Shown piece by piece: positions 1 to 9,044 of a stretch of 64,000 nt of DNA. Both the position numbers and the translations under genes were made by a program. The stretch comes from Geomonas ferrireducens (GTDB taxonomy: Bacteria; Desulfobacterota; Desulfuromonadia; Geobacterales; Geobacteraceae): assembly GCF_004917065.1 (NCBI RefSeq), contig NZ_SSYA01000003.1:394318-458317 (forward strand), given 5' to 3'. Position 1 is the stretch's first letter. Each line of letters begins with the position of its first letter. The notes beneath the pieces were generated by a model. The model was not told where the DNA came from and did not search any database. It worked only from the letters and a program-made list of their open reading frames with translations.

Positions 1-2
1 TC

Positions 3-1238
3 ACCGAGACTGACAAGGGGGAGGAGATCCTCTCCGTCGAGAATGTCTCGGCCGACACGAGCCCCATCATCAAGCTGGTCAACTCCACCATCCTCGATGC
101 GCTCACCCGGCGCGCCTCCGACATCCATATCGAGACCGCCCAGGAAGGGGTGATCATCAAGTACCGCATCGACGGCGTGCTCTACAAGGCGACCGACCCG
201 ATCGACAACCACTTCCAGGGACCGCTCATCTCCAGGCTCAAGGTCATGAGCGAACTGGACATCTCGGAGCGGCGCATCCCGCAGGACGGCAGGTTCAAGG
301 TGAGGATCGGCGCCAAGTCGATCGACTTCCGTGTTTCCATCATGCCCAGCGCCTTCGGCGAGGACGCCGTCATCCGTATCCTCGACAAGGAGAGCATCGC
401 AAGCGACCTCCGGGGGCTCACCCTCGAGACCCTCGGCATGGCCTCCCACGAGATCAAGCGCTTCAGGAAGATGATCAAGGAGCCCTACGGCATGGTGCTC
501 GTTACCGGCCCTACCGGCAGCGGCAAGACCACTACCCTCTACGGCGCGCTCACCGAGATCCATACCGGCCTCGAAAAGATCATCACCATCGAGGACCCGG
601 TCGAGTATGTCCTTTCCGGCATCACGCAGATCCCGGTGAACGAGAAGAAGGGGCTCACCTTCGCCCGCGGCCTGCGCTCCGTTTTGCGCCACGACCCCGA
701 TAAGATCATGGTCGGTGAGATCCGCGATTCGGAGACGGCCCAGATCGCGGTGCAGTCCGCCCTCACCGGTCACCTCGTGTTCACCACTGTGCACGCGAAC
801 AACGTCTTCGACGTCATCGGCCGCTTCACCCACATGGGTATCGACCCCTATAACTTCGTCGCCTGTCTGAACTGCGTCATGGCGCAGCGCCTGGTCAGGA
901 AGATCTGCCCGGCGTGCAAGAACGCCGTGGTGCACACTGACGATGAGCTGCGCGAGTCGGCCATCGATCCCGAGCGCACCCGCGGTCTTACCCTCTACGA
1001 GGCGCGTGGGTGCGACGACTGCAACGGAACCGGATACCGGGGACGTTCCGCCATCGTGGAGCTGCTGGACTTAAACGACGAGATCCGTGAGCTGATCATC
1101 TCGAAGGCGCCGGCCGCCGCGCTGAAAAAGGCCGCCAAGGCAGCCGGGACCATGTTTCTGAGGGAATCCGCGGTGGCCAAGGTGCTGGCCGGGGAGACGA
1201 CCCTCAAAGAGATTAACCGTGTCACCTTTGTGGAGTAG
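3..1238 (+). CDS. gspE: Type II secretion / pilus assembly ATPase GspE-like (5' end outside window)
   Basis: Cytoplasmic hexameric ATPase that powers pseudopilus assembly. The open frame runs in from the window edge, so about 411 C-terminal residues are visible. Seen: the N2 domain around SDIHIE and YRIDGVLY, Walker A GPTGSGKTTT near nt 508-535, the Asp box and Walker B region (DPDKIMVGEIRD), the His box (TGHLVFTTVHANN), and a tetracysteine zinc element (CPAC then CDDCNGTG), as in GspE/PilB enzymes. It is followed without a gap by PilM/N/O/P-like genes, a secretin and pseudopilins, and is the first visible gene of that operon. Whether it is called GspE or PilB is conventional; the two pseudopilins downstream favour type II secretion. 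Confidence 0.93.
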   Translation, partial: TETDKGEEILSVENVSADTSPIIKLVNSTILDALTRRASDIHIETAQEGVIIKYRIDGVLYKATDPIDNHFQGPLISRLKVMSELDISERRIPQDGRFKVRIGAKSIDFRVSIMPSAFGEDAVIRILDKESIASDLRGLTLETLGMASHEIKRFRKMIKEPYGMVLVTGPTGSGKTTTLYGALTEIHTGLEKIITIEDPVEYVLSGITQIPVNEKKGLTFARGLRSVLRHDPDKIMVGEIRDSETAQIAVQSALTGHLVFTTVHANNVFDVIGRFTHMGIDPYNFVACLNCVMAQRLVRKICPACKNAVVHTDDELRESAIDPERTRGLTLYEARGCDDCNGTGYRGRSAIVELLDLNDEIRELIISKAPAAALKKAAKAAGTMFLRESAVAKVLAGETTLKEINRVTFVE

Positions 1239-2162
1239 GTGCCTGATATGCTAATGTCCAGCAAAAGTCTCGGGCTTGAGCTCTCCCCCGCCGGGTTCAG
1301 CTTTGCTCTTGCGAGCGGTGGGAAACTCCCCCGCGTGGAGGCGGGGATCTCCCTGCCGTTTGCGCCGGGGATGCTGACCCTGTCCCGCCGCGAGCCCAAC
1401 ATCACCGACGCCAAGGGGTTCGTGGCCCAGTTGAAAGAGGCCCACCTGCGCCTGCTCACCAGGGAGCGCGCCGTGAACGTCTCACTCCCCGACGCCGTCG
1501 GCCGCGTGGTGCTCCTTGAACTTGAGGCGCGCTTCAGGAGCCGCGAGGAGGGACTGGACGTGATCCGCTGGAAGCTCAAAAAGAGCCTCCCTTTCGACGT
1601 CGGCTCAGTCCAGCTTGACTACCAGATTCTGGAGGAGAAGGAGAACGGCGCCGTTTCTCTCCTGGTCTCCCTGATCTCGCGTCCGGTGGTGACCCAGTAC
1701 GAGGAGCTGCTCGTGGAAGCGGGGCTCGAGCCCAAGCTGATCGACTTCACCTCCTTCAACCTCTACCGTCTCTTTACCCCGCGCCTGGACCTCGCCGAAG
1801 ACGGTGCCTTCGTTTCCTACTACGAAGGGACCATGACGGTGCTGATCTTCAACGGCGGCGTGCTGAACTTCTACCGCAGCAAGGACGCGGCCGGGGAGGT
1901 GCAGCACCTGTTTCGCGAGGTGAACAGCTCTTTCCTGGTTTACGGGGACCAATTCCCCGGACAGGCGGTGAGCGAGGTCTTCTGCATGGCATCCCCAGGG
2001 GATGCCGAGTCCTTCCGTGCGCTCGTCGCGGAAGCGAGCGGCATGGAGCCGGTACTGCTCGACCTGGAGCGCATGGTGCGCCAGGGTGCGACCCTTGGGC
2101 TGGACCGCCCCGGCATGCACGCGCTGGCCGGCGCCCTCGGCGCCGCGCTTAGGAGCCTTTAA
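1239..2162 (+). CDS. PilM-like actin-fold assembly protein (GspL cytoplasmic-domain analogue)
   Basis: A 307-residue protein without an obvious membrane segment. Its N-terminus (SLGLELSPAGFSFALASG) and overall pattern resemble PilM/GspL actin-like ATPase folds, which sit on the inner membrane and couple the motor ATPase to PilN. It starts at GTG directly after the ATPase stop; an ATG three codons on (nt 1248) is a possible alternative start. The next gene begins 1 nt after its stop, so the genes are almost certainly co-transcribed and translationally coupled. Family assignment rests mainly on gene order, and the sequence itself is divergent. Confidence 0.8.
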   Translation: MPDMLMSSKSLGLELSPAGFSFALASGGKLPRVEAGISLPFAPGMLTLSRREPNITDAKGFVAQLKEAHLRLLTRERAVNVSLPDAVGRVVLLELEARFRSREEGLDVIRWKLKKSLPFDVGSVQLDYQILEEKENGAVSLLVSLISRPVVTQYEELLVEAGLEPKLIDFTSFNLYRLFTPRLDLAEDGAFVSYYEGTMTVLIFNGGVLNFYRSKDAAGEVQHLFREVNSSFLVYGDQFPGQAVSEVFCMASPGDAESFRALVAEASGMEPVLLDLERMVRQGATLGLDRPGMHALAGALGAALRSL

Positions 2163-2163
2163 C

Positions 2164-2733
2164 ATGAGACTCACCATCAACCTCGCCACCAGGCGCTACG
2201 TCAACAAGCGCCAGCTGAACGCGGTGCTGGCAGTCTGCTTCGCGGTCGCCGCGCTGCTGCTCGTCTACCTCGTGCGTGAGGTCGCCACCAACCAAGCGGA
2301 GATCAACAGGCTCAAGGGACAGATGGCCGCGGCGAGCCGCGGGCCTGCGGGTGCTCCCCCCATCCCGGCGGCGCAGATGGGCGAGCTCGATGCAAAAATC
2401 GCCTTCGCCAACACCTTGATCGATCGCAAGACCGTGAACTGGGTGGGGCTTTTGGACAAGCTGGAGCAGGTGGTGCCTGCCGGGGTCATGGTGACCCTGG
2501 TCGATCCGTCCGAGCAAACGGGAGCGGCAGAGAAAGTGAAAGAAACGAAGGGGACGCAGGCGATCAAGGTCTCCGGCGTCGCCCTTAGCTTCGCGCACCT
2601 TCGCGCGCTGCTGGAGAGCATGGAGCGGACGCCCGGCTTTTCCGACGTCCTTCTTTTGAACCAGGGCGAGTTGAAGGTGGACGACTCCCAGCGCGGTTAC
2701 ACCTTTTCCATTTCCTGCAAGGTCAGCTACTGA
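2164..2733 (+). CDS. PilN-like inner-membrane assembly protein
   Basis: 189 residues. It opens with MRLTINLATRRYVNKRQLN, close to the PilN signature (a short cytoplasmic INL motif that binds PilM), then one transmembrane helix (about residues 20-40) and a periplasmic coiled-coil plus ferredoxin-like region. ATG at 2164 is chosen because the INLA motif follows it at once; a longer open frame upstream only overlaps the preceding gene. It ends in a TGATG overlap with the PilO-like gene. It is inferred to form the PilM/N/O alignment subcomplex, equivalent to part of GspL. Confidence 0.82.
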   Translation: MRLTINLATRRYVNKRQLNAVLAVCFAVAALLLVYLVREVATNQAEINRLKGQMAAASRGPAGAPPIPAAQMGELDAKIAFANTLIDRKTVNWVGLLDKLEQVVPAGVMVTLVDPSEQTGAAEKVKETKGTQAIKVSGVALSFAHLRALLESMERTPGFSDVLLLNQGELKVDDSQRGYTFSISCKVSY

Positions 2734-3287
2734 TGAACTTCCAGACGATACTCGACATGATTGCCGCACGGCGCAACGCGTTTGCCTTTCTGGCGTTTCT
2801 GCTGCTGATCGCCGGAGGGGTCGAGGCCTACCTCGCCACCTCCCAAAGGCCGGAACTTGCCAAGCGTCAGCAGGAGTGGTTCGCCAAGCGCGACGCCCTC
2901 GCCCGCGGGGAGACCGAAGCCGATGCCACACGGTACCAGCGCGGCATGCACGACCTGGAGCAGTTCCAAAAGCTCCTTATACCGAAACGCGATTTTGCTG
3001 CCGCCTTGACTCGAATTTACGAGACCGCCAGCCGCAACTCCCTGTCACTGCAAGGCATTTCCTACAAGCCGGGAAAGACGGTCAAGGGGACGCAGGTACT
3101 GCCATACGTCGTCTCCTTTCAGGTGAGCGGGAAGTACGGAGCGGTCAAAAAGTTCCTTGCTGAGATGGGGCAGTTTCCGGATATGGTGACGGTGGACAGC
3201 ATGTCGATCGGCAACCCGAAGGTCACCCAGGAAAAGGTCGATTTGAAGCTCCAGACTACGGTCTATCTGCTTACGGAGGGGGCATGA
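2733..3287 (+). CDS. PilO-like (GspM-like) inner-membrane assembly protein
   Basis: 184 residues: a short cytoplasmic N-terminus, one transmembrane helix (about residues 15-35), a coiled coil around residues 45-80, and a C-terminal ferredoxin-like domain (VLPYVVSFQVSGKYGAVKKFL). This is the PilO/GspM plan and it sits in the expected place after the PilN-like gene. Start and stop codons overlap those of both neighbours by 1 and 4 nt, so the block is translationally coupled. Function is inferred from fold plan and position. Confidence 0.82.
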   Translation: MNFQTILDMIAARRNAFAFLAFLLLIAGGVEAYLATSQRPELAKRQQEWFAKRDALARGETEADATRYQRGMHDLEQFQKLLIPKRDFAAALTRIYETASRNSLSLQGISYKPGKTVKGTQVLPYVVSFQVSGKYGAVKKFLAEMGQFPDMVTVDSMSIGNPKVTQEKVDLKLQTTVYLLTEGA

Positions 3288-3919
3288 ACCGCCAGAAACT
3301 TGCGCTTTTCCTTCTGTTGATAGCCCTGATCGGTGCCGTGGCCTACGCTTTCCTACGTTCTCCTAGGCAGCAAGAAGCCGTCGTCCTCAAGAACCGGCCC
3401 GGGGCAAAGGCCACCGCGATACGCAAGGAGCCGGGGGCGCAGAAAACGGCGCCGGTTCCTGCCGGAGTGGTGCGTCTGGACCTGTTGCATGGAAACATCG
3501 CCGGGGCCGGCGCTTACCGGCGCAACATCTTCGCCCCGCTTTTCAGGGAAGCGGTAAAGCCCGGGACGCTCAAACTCCCGCCGCCACCGCCGCCGCCCCA
3601 GAAACTACCTCCGCCGCCTCCCCCGGTTGCCACGCCGGTGCCGCCGCCACCGCCGCCGCCACCGACACAGGCGCAAATGGACGAGACGGAACTTGCGAAG
3701 ATCGTCTTTCTTGGGTTCCTCAAGAAGGGGGGGGAACGTACCGTGTTTCTCTCCAAAGGGGGGGCGATCTTCGTGGTCAAGAAGGGGGGGCAGGTTGGCC
3801 CCAAATTCAGGGTCGCCGACATTACCGATGACGCCATCACGATAAAATCGGTCGATTCCGACCGGCAGATGGTGATACCGCTGGTAGAGAACAGGTCGCT
3901 CAGCACGCGCCGCAAGTAA
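3284..3919 (+). CDS. PilP/GspC-like periplasmic linker protein with proline-rich hinge
   Basis: 211 residues: an N-terminal membrane anchor (about residues 5-23), a basic stretch, a proline-rich hinge with runs of five to eight Pro (about residues 95-125), and a C-terminal beta domain (VFLGFLKKGGERTVFLSKGG, then QVGPKFRVADI) typical of the PilP/GspC homology region. That domain docks the inner-membrane platform to the secretin N0 domain. The ATGA overlap couples it to the PilO-like gene; the secretin starts 22 nt after its stop. The polyproline hinge probably spans the periplasm. Confidence 0.78.
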   Translation: MNRQKLALFLLLIALIGAVAYAFLRSPRQQEAVVLKNRPGAKATAIRKEPGAQKTAPVPAGVVRLDLLHGNIAGAGAYRRNIFAPLFREAVKPGTLKLPPPPPPPQKLPPPPPPVATPVPPPPPPPPTQAQMDETELAKIVFLGFLKKGGERTVFLSKGGAIFVVKKGGQVGPKFRVADITDDAITIKSVDSDRQMVIPLVENRSLSTRRK

Positions 3920-3941
3920 CCAGGCCTCAAGGAGCAACTGC

Positions 3942-6482
3942 ATGCATAGACTAAGATCGATCTCAACCCTCATGCTGGTTACCGTGGCCCTCTCCGGCTG
4001 TGCCGCGGGACGCACAGCTTTCAGCAAGGCCGAGCAGCTCGAGCGCGAAGGGAACCTGGACGGTGCGCTGGTAAAGTACGCCGAGGTCGCCTCCGCACAT
4101 CCCGACAACGGCGAGTACCGGGTCAAGCTCCTCAACGTGACCGCTTCCGCCGCCAGGGTCCACTTCAAAAAAGGGGAGACCTTCTTCGACAAGAAGAACT
4201 ACGACGAGGCCGTGCGCGAGTTCCAGAGCGCCTTCGCCATGGACCCCGGTTACGTGGAGGCGAAGCTGCGCGCCGAGCAGGCGCTGAAGCTCAGGAACGC
4301 CCAGACCTATCTGCAGGAGGCGCTGGACTTCGAGAAGGAGCACAAGCTGCGCGACGCCATGATCTCCTTCAGGCACGTGCTGCAGTTCGACCCTGAAAAC
4401 GGCCCGGCGAAGGAGGGGCTGGACCGCATCCTCCTCACCAAGAAAAGCAAGCTGGACGGGTTCGATCTGAATCTCAAGTCGACCAAGCCGATCACTTTGA
4501 AATTCAAGGACGCGAAGCTCAAGGACATCTTCTCCATCCTGACCCAGCTCTCCGGGATCAACTTCGTCTTTGACGACGCGGTGAAAGACGTCAACATTTC
4601 GCTGCACCTGGAAAACGGGAGTTTCCAGCAGGCCATGGAGCTTTTGACCGGTTTGCAGAAGCTGGACAAGAAGGTGCTGAACGAAAGCACCATCATCATC
4701 TATCCGAAGACCCCGGACAAGCAGAAGCAGTACGAGGAGCTCTTCCTGCAGACCTTCTATCTGAACAAGCTTGACGCGAAAAAGGCGGTCAACCTCGTGC
4801 GCACCATGCTCCAGGTGAAGAAGATCTACGTGAACGAGGAGGCCAACGCCCTGGTGATCCGCGACACCCCGGAGGTGATCGAGGTGGCGCGCAAGATCCT
4901 GGAGGCGAACGACGTCCCCGACGCCGAGGTGCTTCTCGAGGTTGAGGTGTTCGAGCTTTCCAAGAAGGACTCCGAGACCTTCGGCATGCTCCTTTCGCGC
5001 TACGGGACCTCGATGGGAGTCACCACCCCAAGCGGCAAGTTCTTCTCTGACTCGCTGAGCACCACGGCGACCACTTCCGCCACCACCGGGACCACTACCA
5101 CCGTCGCGGATACGAGCAGCCTGCTCAACCTGTTCCGGGTGAGCGGCTACAACGGTTACATCACCATCCCCAACGCCACCTTCAACTTCGGCAAGACCAT
5201 GGCCAACGGCGAGACCCTGTCCAATCCGAAGATCAGGGTGAAGAACCGCGAGAAAGCGAAGTTCAACGTGGGGACCCGCGTGCCGATCACCACCACCTCC
5301 TCCACCTCCACCGGCACCAGCGTCAACGTCCAGTACGTCGATGTCGGTGTCAAGGTGAACGCCGAGCCGACGATACAACTGAACAACGAGGTCGCCATCA
5401 AGCTGGGCCTTGAGGTCAGCTCGATCCTGCAGCGTGATACCGTCGGTACCGACCAGGCGACCACCGTGGTCACCATCGGCACAAGAAACCTCGACACGGT
5501 GCTGTCGTTGAAAGACGGGGAGACCAGCATCATCGGCGGTCTGATCCAGAAGAGCAAGACCGACAGCAAGGACAAGGTCTTCCTGCTGGGAGACATTCCG
5601 ATTATCGGATCGCTCTTCTCGAATACCGACAAGTCGAACGACAAGAACGAACTGCTCCTGGCGATCACGCCGCGCATCGTGCGTGGGGTCTCGGTGCCGG
5701 ACACCGATGTGGCGGCCTTTTGGTCCGGCCGCGAGGACGATCCGTCCACGAACAAGCCTTACCAGTCCTTCATCGAACCCGAGTTCGTGCCGCAGGACGC
5801 GGCTCCGGCTCCGGCCAAACCGGCCCCGGCGACGAAGCCCGCACCCGCGCCGGCTGCGGCTTCCGCTCCTCCCCCGGTCGCGGCACCGGTCCCAGCCCAG
5901 GTCCCTTTCGATGAGCCGAACCCGGAGGACAACCCTGAGCTTCTCCAACCGGTGAACCTGGCTCCCGAAGCGCCTGCGGCCCCGGTTACCGCGCCGGTCG
6001 CTCCCGTGGCCCCCGCAGCACCCGCGGCACCGGCGGCTCAAGAGACGCCCGCCGCCCCGGTAGCGGCCGCCCCGCTGGCCAAGGCGCTGCTCGCTTTCAC
6101 GCTGCCCCCTTCGGTTAAGATCAACGACCAGTTCACCGTGCAGGTGACCGTGGCGGATGTGCCGGGTCTTGAGAGAGCGGTGTTCGTTGTGAACTACGAC
6201 CCGAAGGTGCTCGAGCCGGTTGCACAGTCGGAAGGCCCGCTGCTGGAGCAGACCGGGAAACCTGCCTCCTTCCAGTCCTACGCCGACAAAAAGAAAGGTG
6301 AGGTCTGGATTTCCGGCACGAAAGGGGAGGGGACTCCTGCCAACGGCGCGGTGGCCCTGCTGACCTTCAAGGCGATAGCGAAGGGGAGCACCGCTCTTTC
6401 CTTCTCCAACACGAGCTTCACCGGCAAGGGGGGAGCTGCGATCACCGTCACCCCTTTCAAGTCGGTAGTGGAGGTAAAATAG
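3942..6482 (+). CDS. gspD: Secretin lipoprotein (GspD/PilQ family) with TPR N-terminus and C-terminal cohesin-like domain
   Basis: 846 residues. The signal peptide ends in lipobox LSGC (Cys20), so the protein is probably lipid-anchored. TPR-like helices follow (about 25-150), then an N0/STN domain (about 180-260), an N1-type domain (about 265-325) and the secretin core (about 330-585) with the family motif VFLLGDIPIIGSLF and the ending LLLAITPRIVR. An Ala/Pro-rich linker (about 616-713) leads to a beta-sandwich with cohesin hallmarks (about 714-846: FTVQVTVADVPGLERAVFVV, YDPKVLEP). A secretin forms the outer-membrane exit channel. The TPR front may serve self-targeting, and the cohesin tail is an unusual addition. 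A good Shine-Dalgarno (GGAG) precedes ATG 3942. Confidence 0.93.
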   Translation: MHRLRSISTLMLVTVALSGCAAGRTAFSKAEQLEREGNLDGALVKYAEVASAHPDNGEYRVKLLNVTASAARVHFKKGETFFDKKNYDEAVREFQSAFAMDPGYVEAKLRAEQALKLRNAQTYLQEALDFEKEHKLRDAMISFRHVLQFDPENGPAKEGLDRILLTKKSKLDGFDLNLKSTKPITLKFKDAKLKDIFSILTQLSGINFVFDDAVKDVNISLHLENGSFQQAMELLTGLQKLDKKVLNESTIIIYPKTPDKQKQYEELFLQTFYLNKLDAKKAVNLVRTMLQVKKIYVNEEANALVIRDTPEVIEVARKILEANDVPDAEVLLEVEVFELSKKDSETFGMLLSRYGTSMGVTTPSGKFFSDSLSTTATTSATTGTTTTVADTSSLLNLFRVSGYNGYITIPNATFNFGKTMANGETLSNPKIRVKNREKAKFNVGTRVPITTTSSTSTGTSVNVQYVDVGVKVNAEPTIQLNNEVAIKLGLEVSSILQRDTVGTDQATTVVTIGTRNLDTVLSLKDGETSIIGGLIQKSKTDSKDKVFLLGDIPIIGSLFSNTDKSNDKNELLLAITPRIVRGVSVPDTDVAAFWSGREDDPSTNKPYQSFIEPEFVPQDAAPAPAKPAPATKPAPAPAAASAPPPVAAPVPAQVPFDEPNPEDNPELLQPVNLAPEAPAAPVTAPVAPVAPAAPAAPAAQETPAAPVAAAPLAKALLAFTLPPSVKINDQFTVQVTVADVPGLERAVFVVNYDPKVLEPVAQSEGPLLEQTGKPASFQSYADKKKGEVWISGTKGEGTPANGAVALLTFKAIAKGSTALSFSNTSFTGKGGAAITVTPFKSVVEVK

Positions 6483-6500
6483 CCCCTCGGGCTTTTCATC

Positions 6501-7001
6501 ATGCGGAAAACCCTGGCAGACAATCGAGGACTTAGCCTGATCGAGCTGGTGGTGACCATGGTCATCCTCACCTTACTCGCTTCGCTGATTCTCCCTTCGG
6601 CGCAGTTGGCCTCGAAGAGGACGAAGGAGCTTGAGCTGAGGAGGAGCCTGCGCGAGATGAGGACCGCCATCGACGAGTACAAAAAGAACCACGAAAAAGT
6701 GCAGTCGGAGCAAAAGACCCTGCCTGGTGTGGAGGGGTTGACGACTCACTACCCCAAGACGCTGCATCTGCTGGTTGAAGGCGACGATTTCGGCGGGCTG
6801 GTCAAGGAGAAGAAGAAGTTCCTCCGCCGCATTCCCAAGGACCCTTTCTATACTGGCGACGGGGATGACGATACCGTGTGGGGGCTGCGCTCCTCCCAAG
6901 ACCCGCCCGACAGTACCAACTGGGGTAAGGAAGACGTCTTCGATGTGTACTCCAAAAGCGACGGGGTCGCGATAGACGGCACGAAATACAAGGAGTGGTG
7001 A
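6501..7001 (+). CDS. Type II secretion pseudopilin (OxpG/GspG-like)
   Basis: 166 residues with a class III prepilin signal: basic leader MRKTLADNRG, cleavage after Gly10, Glu five residues into the mature chain (LSLIELVVTM), then a hydrophobic helix. The C-terminal part has the GspG-like pattern PKDPF...W, ending DVYSKSDGVAIDGTKYKEW. It is the first of two adjacent pseudopilins. In the G. sulfurreducens locus of the same layout one pseudopilin gene is named oxpG and is needed for growth on insoluble metal oxides; the orthology here is inferred from order. The ribosome binding site is weak, so coupling to the secretin gene is likely. Confidence 0.88.
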   Translation: MRKTLADNRGLSLIELVVTMVILTLLASLILPSAQLASKRTKELELRRSLREMRTAIDEYKKNHEKVQSEQKTLPGVEGLTTHYPKTLHLLVEGDDFGGLVKEKKKFLRRIPKDPFYTGDGDDDTVWGLRSSQDPPDSTNWGKEDVFDVYSKSDGVAIDGTKYKEW

Positions 7002-7005
7002 CCTC

Positions 7006-7419
7006 ATGTTGAAGAGGATACTCAATACAAAACGGGGCTTCACGCTCATAGAGCTGATGATCGTCGTCACCATCGTCGGCATCCTTGCGGCTATGGCGGC
7101 TCCCAACTACCAGTGGGGCATCATCAAGGCGCGTGAGGCCGTGTTGAGGGAGGATCTCTACAACTTCCGCACCACCATCGACCAATACTACGCTGACCAG
7201 GGGAAATACCCGGAATCGTTGCAGGAACTGGTGGACAACAAGAACAAGTATCTGCGGGAGATCCCCAAGGACCCCTTCACCAAATCTAAAGAGACCTGGG
7301 TGGTGAGTGCCCCCCCTGCGACGGAGACCACCGACGGCGCCGCAACGGGAGGCGTCTACGACGTGCACAGCGGCTCCACGCTGATCGGCAGCGACGGCGT
7401 CCCGTACAACGAGTGGTAG
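7006..7419 (+). CDS. gspG: Major pseudopilin GspG
   Basis: 137 residues. Textbook prepilin leader (KRGFTLIELMIVVTIVGILA) cleaved after Gly, with Glu5, then the GspG body: YNFRTTIDQYYADQGKYPESL, a PKDPF motif and a C-terminal calcium-site-like YDVHSGS...NEW. It is the main subunit of the pseudopilus piston. It starts 4 nt after the preceding pseudopilin; an AAGGAG inside that gene's final codons serves as ribosome binding site. No GspH, I, J or K minor pseudopilin gene follows; the next gene is ftsE. Confidence 0.93.
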   Translation: MLKRILNTKRGFTLIELMIVVTIVGILAAMAAPNYQWGIIKAREAVLREDLYNFRTTIDQYYADQGKYPESLQELVDNKNKYLREIPKDPFTKSKETWVVSAPPATETTDGAATGGVYDVHSGSTLIGSDGVPYNEW

Positions 7420-7437
7420 CGGAGAGGCTTTCAGACG

Positions 7438-8109
7438 ATGATACAGATGCATAACGTTTTCATGTCGTACCAGCCGGAATCGAGCGCGCTGGCCGATATC
7501 AACCTCAAAATCCCCAAAGGGGATTTTGTTTTTTTGACCGGGCAGTCCGGAGCTGGCAAATCCACGCTCTTGAAGCTGGTCTACGCCGACCTCACCCCCA
7601 CCCGGGGGCAGGTGCTCATCGACGGGGTCAACCTGACCAGGCTCTCGCGGTCGCAGATCCCCATGCTGCGCCGCTCCATAGGGGTGGTCTTCCAGGACTA
7701 CAAACTCCTTCCGAACCGCACCGTACTCGAGAACGTGGCGATCACGCTCGAGGTGCTCGGGTGGGGCAAACGCGACATCGGCAAGAAGGTCTTCCACATA
7801 CTCAAACGCATGGGGCTAGAGGACAAGGTGAACGCGACGCCGCTCAGGCTCTCCGGGGGCGAGCAGCAGCGCGTAGCCCTCGCGCGCGCCCTGGTGAACG
7901 ACCCGAAGATCCTCGTGGCTGACGAGCCTACCGGTAACCTCGACGACGAGAACAAGGAAGCGATCCTCTCGATCTTCAAGGAGGCCAACAACCGTGGGAC
8001 CACGGTGGTCGTGGCGACCCACGACAGGCGCGTCATCGAGAACTCCCATCGCACGGTGATCCGGCTGGACAAGGGGCGGATCGTGGAGGTGCCCGATGTC
8101 CAAGGGTAA
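7438..8109 (+). CDS. ftsE: Cell division ATP-binding protein FtsE
   Basis: 223 residues, the usual FtsE length. Walker A GQSGAGKST, Q-loop, signature LSGGEQQRVALARAL, Walker B ILVADEPTGNLD, and the FtsE-typical RSIGVVFQDYKLLPNRTVLENV. With FtsX it forms an ABC-type complex that controls peptidoglycan hydrolysis at the septum rather than transport. GGAGAGG precedes the ATG. It overlaps ftsX by 14 nt. Placement directly behind a type II secretion operon matches the Geobacter arrangement. Confidence 0.96.
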   Translation: MIQMHNVFMSYQPESSALADINLKIPKGDFVFLTGQSGAGKSTLLKLVYADLTPTRGQVLIDGVNLTRLSRSQIPMLRRSIGVVFQDYKLLPNRTVLENVAITLEVLGWGKRDIGKKVFHILKRMGLEDKVNATPLRLSGGEQQRVALARALVNDPKILVADEPTGNLDDENKEAILSIFKEANNRGTTVVVATHDRRVIENSHRTVIRLDKGRIVEVPDVQG

Positions 8110-9043
8110 CAAGGGGGCGGTGCGCCCGAAGCTCGAACAGGAAGGGTTCTTCGGCAGGTTTTCCTACTTCTCCAGCCGCGCGGTGGCGAATCTCAGGCAA
8201 AACGTCTTCGTAAGTGCGGTGACCGTCGGGACCATCGCCCTTGCGCTTCTCATCGCCTCGCTATTTCTCCTGGTGTATGTGAACCTGGATGGGATGGCGC
8301 AGGGGTGGAGCGACAAGGTGCAGGTGACCGCCTACTTCGATCAGGAACCCGCGCCGCTTGTCGTGGCCGCGCTGAAGGGGAGGGTGCAGGCACTCCCCGG
8401 CACCGCGAAGGTGATCTTCGTGAGCCAGGCCGAGGCGGAAAAACGGCTCAGAAGCCGCCTGAAGGGGCAGGAATCGCTCCTCGAAGGGATCACCCAGGAG
8501 GTGCTCCCGGCATCGCTCGAGATCCGCCTCGACCGTGAGCACCGTGACAACGATTCGGTTGCCGCCTACGTCAGGAAACTGAAGCAGATCCAAGGAATCA
8601 ATGAGGTGCAGTATGGCGAGGAGTGGGTGCAGCGCTTCAACTCCTTCATGAACCTCTTCCGGCTCATGGGGGGGCTGCTCGGCGCCTTCTTGACCATCAC
8701 CGTGCTCTTCATCGTCTCCAACACGATAAAGCTCACCATCTACGCGAGGAAGGACGAACTGGAGCTTTTGGGCCTTGTGGGAGCGACCCGCTTCTTCATC
8801 AAGGCCCCCTTCCTGATCGAGGGGGTGCTGCAGGGGGCCGCCGGCGCGGTGATATCGCTTCTGGCGCTGCTTGCCTGCTACTACACGTTCCTGAAGAACG
8901 CCGGTGATTTCCTCGGCATCAACCCGGCCTCGGCCGGACTCTCCTTCCTCCCCGCCACGCACCTGGCCGGCATCGTCGCCGGCGGGGTCCTGCTCGGCTT
9001 TATAGGAAGCGCCACCTCGCTCAAAAGGTTCATCAACGTCTAG
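8096..9043 (+). CDS. ftsX: Cell division protein FtsX
   Basis: 315 residues: a cytoplasmic N-terminus, a first membrane helix (about 40-62), a periplasmic domain (about 65-200) and three C-terminal membrane helices (near 205-230, 250-275, 285-310), the FtsX topology. It partners FtsE and transmits ATP hydrolysis to a periplasmic amidase activator. The start lies inside ftsE, with GGAGGT just upstream. The EnvC-like gene begins 1 nt after its stop, so activator and transducer are co-expressed. Confidence 0.94.
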   Translation: MSKGNKGAVRPKLEQEGFFGRFSYFSSRAVANLRQNVFVSAVTVGTIALALLIASLFLLVYVNLDGMAQGWSDKVQVTAYFDQEPAPLVVAALKGRVQALPGTAKVIFVSQAEAEKRLRSRLKGQESLLEGITQEVLPASLEIRLDREHRDNDSVAAYVRKLKQIQGINEVQYGEEWVQRFNSFMNLFRLMGGLLGAFLTITVLFIVSNTIKLTIYARKDELELLGLVGATRFFIKAPFLIEGVLQGAAGAVISLLALLACYYTFLKNAGDFLGINPASAGLSFLPATHLAGIVAGGVLLGFIGSATSLKRFINV

Positions 9044-9044
9044 C

